From NCBI GenBank assembly GCA_964425695.1, contig CAYRNF010000002.1, forward strand, positions 124,001 through 188,000: a stretch of 64,000 nucleotides of DNA, given 5' to 3'. The notes beneath the pieces were generated by a model. It saw only the letters and a list, made by a program, of their open reading frames with translations. It did no database searches and was not told where the DNA came from. This DNA comes from JAKPBU01 sp964425695. GTDB taxonomy: Bacteria > Pseudomonadota > Gammaproteobacteria > Xanthomonadales > Xanthomonadaceae. Positions within the stretch are counted from its first letter, which is position 1, and every line of letters starts with the position of its first letter. This document shows positions 61,395 through 64,000 of this stretch, one piece after another. The position numbers and the translations under genes were made by a program.

Positions 61395-62024
61395 TCAGAA
61401 CTTCATCGGGTCCATGATCGCGTCCAGGTTGAGATGGTCGCAGAACTCGAGGAAGTCGTCGCGCAACCCGGCGATATGCATGTCGGCCGGTACGCCGATG
61501 GTCAGCTGCGCCGAGAACATGTCCGCGCCGGTCTGCATCGCCCGGTAGCGCGAACAGTGCAGGCTTTCGATGGTGATGCCCTGGCCGTCGAAGAAGTCCG
61601 CGAGCTGGAACAGGATGCCCGGCTTGTCCGCGGCGATCACTTCGACCACGTACGGCAACAGGTTGGACTGCAACGCCTTGGGACCGGTGCGGTACCACAC
61701 CAGCTTCAGGCCTTCTTCGCGCTCCAGGCGCGTGAGCATGGTTTCGAGCTTGGCCACCGAGTCCCAGGAACCGGTGGCCAGGGCGCTGACCGACACGTCG
61801 CGGCCCACCGTGGACAGACGCGCATCGACCAAATTGCATCCGCTGTCCGCGATGCGCCGGGTGACGGCCAGCAGCGGCGATTGCGGATGCGTCGTGTAGG
61901 CGTTGATCAGCAGGTGGTTCTCGTTCGGCGAGGGCCGCGCGGCGGATGCGTTTTCGGTGACGGGATCGGTCAAGGCGGCGTCCGCGGGGAAGGATGAGCA
62001 GCGCACCGGCGTGGCGCCGGGCAT
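61395..62024 (-). CDS. gcvR: GcvR-like glycine-cleavage regulator with two ACT domains
   Basis: GcvR represses glycine-cleavage genes by binding GcvA. The 209-residue product has a first ACT domain (LLAVTRRIADSGCNLVDARL) and a second (VEVIAADKPGILFQLADFFD). ATG at 62024 is a guess among several in-frame starts; the first 35 residues are polar and variable. The pairing with bcp and the divergent dapA is typical of gammaproteobacteria. Confidence 0.88.
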   Translation of the reverse strand: MPGATPVRCSSFPADAALTDPVTENASAARPSPNENHLLINAYTTHPQSPLLAVTRRIADSGCNLVDARLSTVGRDVSVSALATGSWDSVAKLETMLTRLEREEGLKLVWYRTGPKALQSNLLPYVVEVIAADKPGILFQLADFFDGQGITIESLHCSRYRAMQTGADMFSAQLTIGVPADMHIAGLRDDFLEFCDHLNLDAIMDPMKF

Positions 62025-62152
62025 GGGGTGCAGGATACTTGCCCGCGCTTGAAGCCCGCAAGTAAGATCACGGCGCGTTTTCACGGGCGAAACGGTGCCG
62101 AAACCCGGCGATCCGCGCCTTCCGGCAGTCCCCTCTCGACGGGCCCCGCACC

Positions 62153-63058
62153 TTGCGACTTTCCGGCAGCATCACCGCGTTGGCCACGCCGTTCACCGCG
62201 GCGGGCGAGATCGACATCGACGCCTGGCACCGGCTTCTGCATGCGCAGCTCGACGCCGGCACGCAGGGCGTCGTGGTGTCCGGTTCCACCGGCGAGGCCG
62301 CCGCCCTGTACGAAGCCGAGTTCGACCTGTTGCTTCGCAGTGCGGTGGAGCTGGTGGCCGGACGCATCCCGGTGCTTGCGGGTACGGGCATGTCCAACAC
62401 CGCCAAGACCATCGAACAGACCCGGCGCGCCGGCGCGCTCGGAGCGGACGCTGCGCTGGTGGTCACGCCGCCGTACGTGCGGCCGACCCAGGCCGGACTG
62501 CTTGCGCACTACCGTGCGGTGGCCGATGACGGCGCGCTGCCCGTGGTGCTCTACAACGTGCCGGGCCGCACCGGCTGCGACTTGCTGCCCGAAACGGCGG
62601 CCGAACTTGCCGCCCATCCGCGCATCGTCGGCGTCAAGGAAGCGCGCAGCGAGCCGGAACGGATGCAGGCGCTGCTGGCCGCCGGTGGCGAGGGCTTCGC
62701 GGTGCTCAGCGGCGACGACCCGACCTGCGCGCGCGCGATGCTGGCCGGTGCGGATGGCGTGGTGTCCGTGGCGTCGAACGTGGCACCCGCGGCGATGCGG
62801 CTGCTGTGCGACCACGCCCGGGCTGGCCGCCGCGACGAAGCCTCCGCATGCGAGGCACGCCTGGCGCCGCTGTTCGACTTTCTCAACCTCGAGCCGAACC
62901 CGATCCCGGTCAAGGCGATGCTGGCGCGGCAGGGCATCGGCCACTCGCTGCGCCTTCCGCTGGTCCCGCTGTCCGCGCAGCACGCTGCGGGCGTGGATAC
63001 GCTGTGGGCCGAGCTGGAGGCGATTGAGCTATCCTGCCGCGCCACGCTCGCGGCTTGA
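62153..63058 (+). CDS. dapA: DapA, 4-hydroxy-tetrahydrodipicolinate synthase
   Basis: The enzyme condenses pyruvate and aspartate semialdehyde for lysine and peptidoglycan. The 301-residue protein has the GSTGEAAAL loop, the Tyr of VVLYNVPGRTGCD and the Schiff-base Lys in GVKEARSEPE. The start is TTG at 62153, which gives the standard N-terminus (LSGSITALATPF). A lipoprotein gene follows. Confidence 0.93.
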   Translation: MRLSGSITALATPFTAAGEIDIDAWHRLLHAQLDAGTQGVVVSGSTGEAAALYEAEFDLLLRSAVELVAGRIPVLAGTGMSNTAKTIEQTRRAGALGADAALVVTPPYVRPTQAGLLAHYRAVADDGALPVVLYNVPGRTGCDLLPETAAELAAHPRIVGVKEARSEPERMQALLAAGGEGFAVLSGDDPTCARAMLAGADGVVSVASNVAPAAMRLLCDHARAGRRDEASACEARLAPLFDFLNLEPNPIPVKAMLARQGIGHSLRLPLVPLSAQHAAGVDTLWAELEAIELSCRATLAA

Positions 63059-63078
63059 GCCCCCCGCAGGAGACCTTG

Positions 63079-63597
63079 ATGCGTCCGATCCCTTTCTTGC
63101 GCCACGCCGGCCTGGCCGTGGTGGTCGTTTCCCTCGTGGCCGCTTCCGGCTGCAGCTGGTTCCGCAAGAACAGCCCCTACAACCAGCCTGCCGACGCGCG
63201 GCCGCTGGAAGTGCCGCCGGACCTGGACAGGCCCGACACGGCTGCCGCGGTGGGCACGCCCTCTTCGGTGACGCGTTCCTCCCTGTCGGGGACGCCCGTG
63301 CAGGGCGCAACGCCCGCACCCGCTGCTGGTGCCGGCTTCACGCTGGCAGGCGAACCGGATGCCGTGTTCAACCGCGTGGGCGAGGCACTGGCTGCGATTC
63401 CGGGCGTGACCGTCGCCAGCAAGGCCCAGCTTCTGGGCACCTACGACGTGAATTACGAAGGCAGCAACTTCCTGGTCCGCGTGGCCAAGACGGATGCAGG
63501 CAGCTACGTGTCCGCCGTGGATCCGCGCGGCGTGGCGGCCGGTGGCGAGGCGCCGGCGAAGCTGCTGGCGGCGCTTCGGACCGCGCTGGGCGGATGA
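63079..63597 (+). CDS. BamC/NlpB-like lipoprotein
   Basis: The 172-residue protein has a lipobox (VSLVAASGCSWF) and the N-terminal motif of BamC-type proteins (YNQPADARPLEVPPDLDRPD), then a linker and one small domain (AVFNRVGEALAAIPGVTVAS). BamC of E. coli is about 340 residues with two such domains, so this is a short form. AGGAGA precedes the ATG. It follows dapA as in E. coli. Confidence 0.82.
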   Translation: MRPIPFLRHAGLAVVVVSLVAASGCSWFRKNSPYNQPADARPLEVPPDLDRPDTAAAVGTPSSVTRSSLSGTPVQGATPAPAAGAGFTLAGEPDAVFNRVGEALAAIPGVTVASKAQLLGTYDVNYEGSNFLVRVAKTDAGSYVSAVDPRGVAAGGEAPAKLLAALRTALGG

Positions 63598-63637
63598 CCC
63601 TGCCGACGGCTGCCGCATGCAGCGGTCCGCCAAAGAG

Positions 63638-63663
63638 AAAAGGGCGCCCAGGCGCCCTTTTTT
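63638..63663. terminator. Bidirectional terminator
   Basis: AAAAGGGCGC and GCGCCCTTTT form a perfect stem around CCAG and are followed by TT. It stands between the convergent lipoprotein and ferredoxin genes and serves both. Confidence 0.85.
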
Positions 63664-63693
63664 CATGCGCCCGTGGCGCAGGCGACGGGGCCG

Positions 63694-64000
63694 TCAGCGC
63701 TCCAGGAGCTCGAGCTTGCCGGTCTTGCCTTCCCATTCCTTCGCGTCCGGCAGGCCGTCCTTGCGGGTGGTGATGACCGGCCACACCTGCGACAGCTCCG
63801 CGTTCAGGGCGACGAACGCTTCCTGGCCCGCTGGCACGTCGTCTTCCGGATAGATCGCATTGATCGGGCATTCCGGCTCGCACAGCGTGCAGTCGATGCA
63901 CTCGTCCGGATCGATCACCAGGAAATTCGGGCCTTCGTGGAAACAGTCCACCGGGCACACCTCGACACAGTCGGTGTACTTGCACTTGATGCAGTTCTCG
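63694..64000 (-). CDS. fdxA: 7Fe ferredoxin (FdxA type), start beyond window
   Basis: The protein carries one 3Fe-4S and one 4Fe-4S cluster: ENCIKCKYTDCVEVCPVDCF and CIDCTLCEPECPINAIYP. The 102 visible residues lack only about seven N-terminal ones, which lie past base 64000. The C-terminal helix (EAFVALNAELSQVWPVIT) is that of the FdxA family. It is a low-potential electron carrier. Confidence 0.93.
   Translation of the reverse strand, partial: ENCIKCKYTDCVEVCPVDCFHEGPNFLVIDPDECIDCTLCEPECPINAIYPEDDVPAGQEAFVALNAELSQVWPVITTRKDGLPDAKEWEGKTGKLELLER

Noticed and set aside
1..64000. CRISPR arrays, rRNA genes or complete insertion sequences
   Set aside because: No regularly spaced direct repeats, rRNA sequence or transposase with DDE motif was seen on reading the window.

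Overview
The window is a high-GC gammaproteobacterial chromosome segment, most probably from the Lysobacteraceae (Xanthomonadaceae), and Lysobacter-like. I infer this from three things seen together. There is a complete chromosomal X-T4SS (VirD4, VirB1 to VirB11) with a VirB7 that carries an extra globular domain. There is an effector with the Xanthomonadales VirD4-interacting domain (XVIPCD). And the right edge has the core order PhoH, Bcp, GcvR, DapA, BamC-like lipoprotein, ferredoxin. No species name is claimed.

Layout. (1) 1-17.4 kb is a tightly overlapping flagellar-type operon: flhB (partial), flhA, flgFGAHI, flgBC, fliE, fliF, a short fliG-like gene, fliHIJ, a fliK-position gene, flgDE, a short fliM-like gene, fliNOP and a FliA-like sigma factor. 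The export core, rod, rings and hook are present. The torque and switch proteins are strongly reduced, and no filament, hook-associated or stator gene is visible. (2) 17.7-26.4 kb looks like a mobilizable element: membrane protein, XRE regulator, small unknowns, ankyrin and H-NS-like proteins, tyrosine recombinase, VbhA-like antitoxin and MobA/MobL relaxase. Two copies of one palindromic operator lie at its two ends. (3) 26.6-42.5 kb is accessory cargo: a 1,314-residue HrpK/HrpF-like protein, an X-T4SS nuclease effector with a probable immunity gene, an amber-interrupted SRAP peptidase gene, and a ubiquitin-like conjugation operon (multi-ubiquitin/E2, JAB-E1 and DUF6527 proteins) divergent from an XRE plus ImmA/IrrE pair. 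A structured RNA candidate follows. (4) 42.9 kb holds tRNA-Arg(ACG) and a terminator. (5) 43.0-56.8 kb is the X-T4SS, with virD4 divergent from virB1-B11 and a DUF4189 gene plus its truncated duplicate between virB6 and virB7. (6) 56.8-64 kb is core metabolism and housekeeping.

How the parts may work together. The X-T4SS can deliver the XVIPCD nuclease into rival bacteria while the adjacent upstream gene protects the producer. The reduced flagellar machine reads as an export apparatus that may no longer rotate, and the HrpK-like protein is a candidate substrate for it or for another type III system. The ubiquitin-like operon with its XRE/ImmA pair has the make-up of an anti-phage module. These functional links are inference; gene identities rest on motifs and synteny read directly from the sequence.
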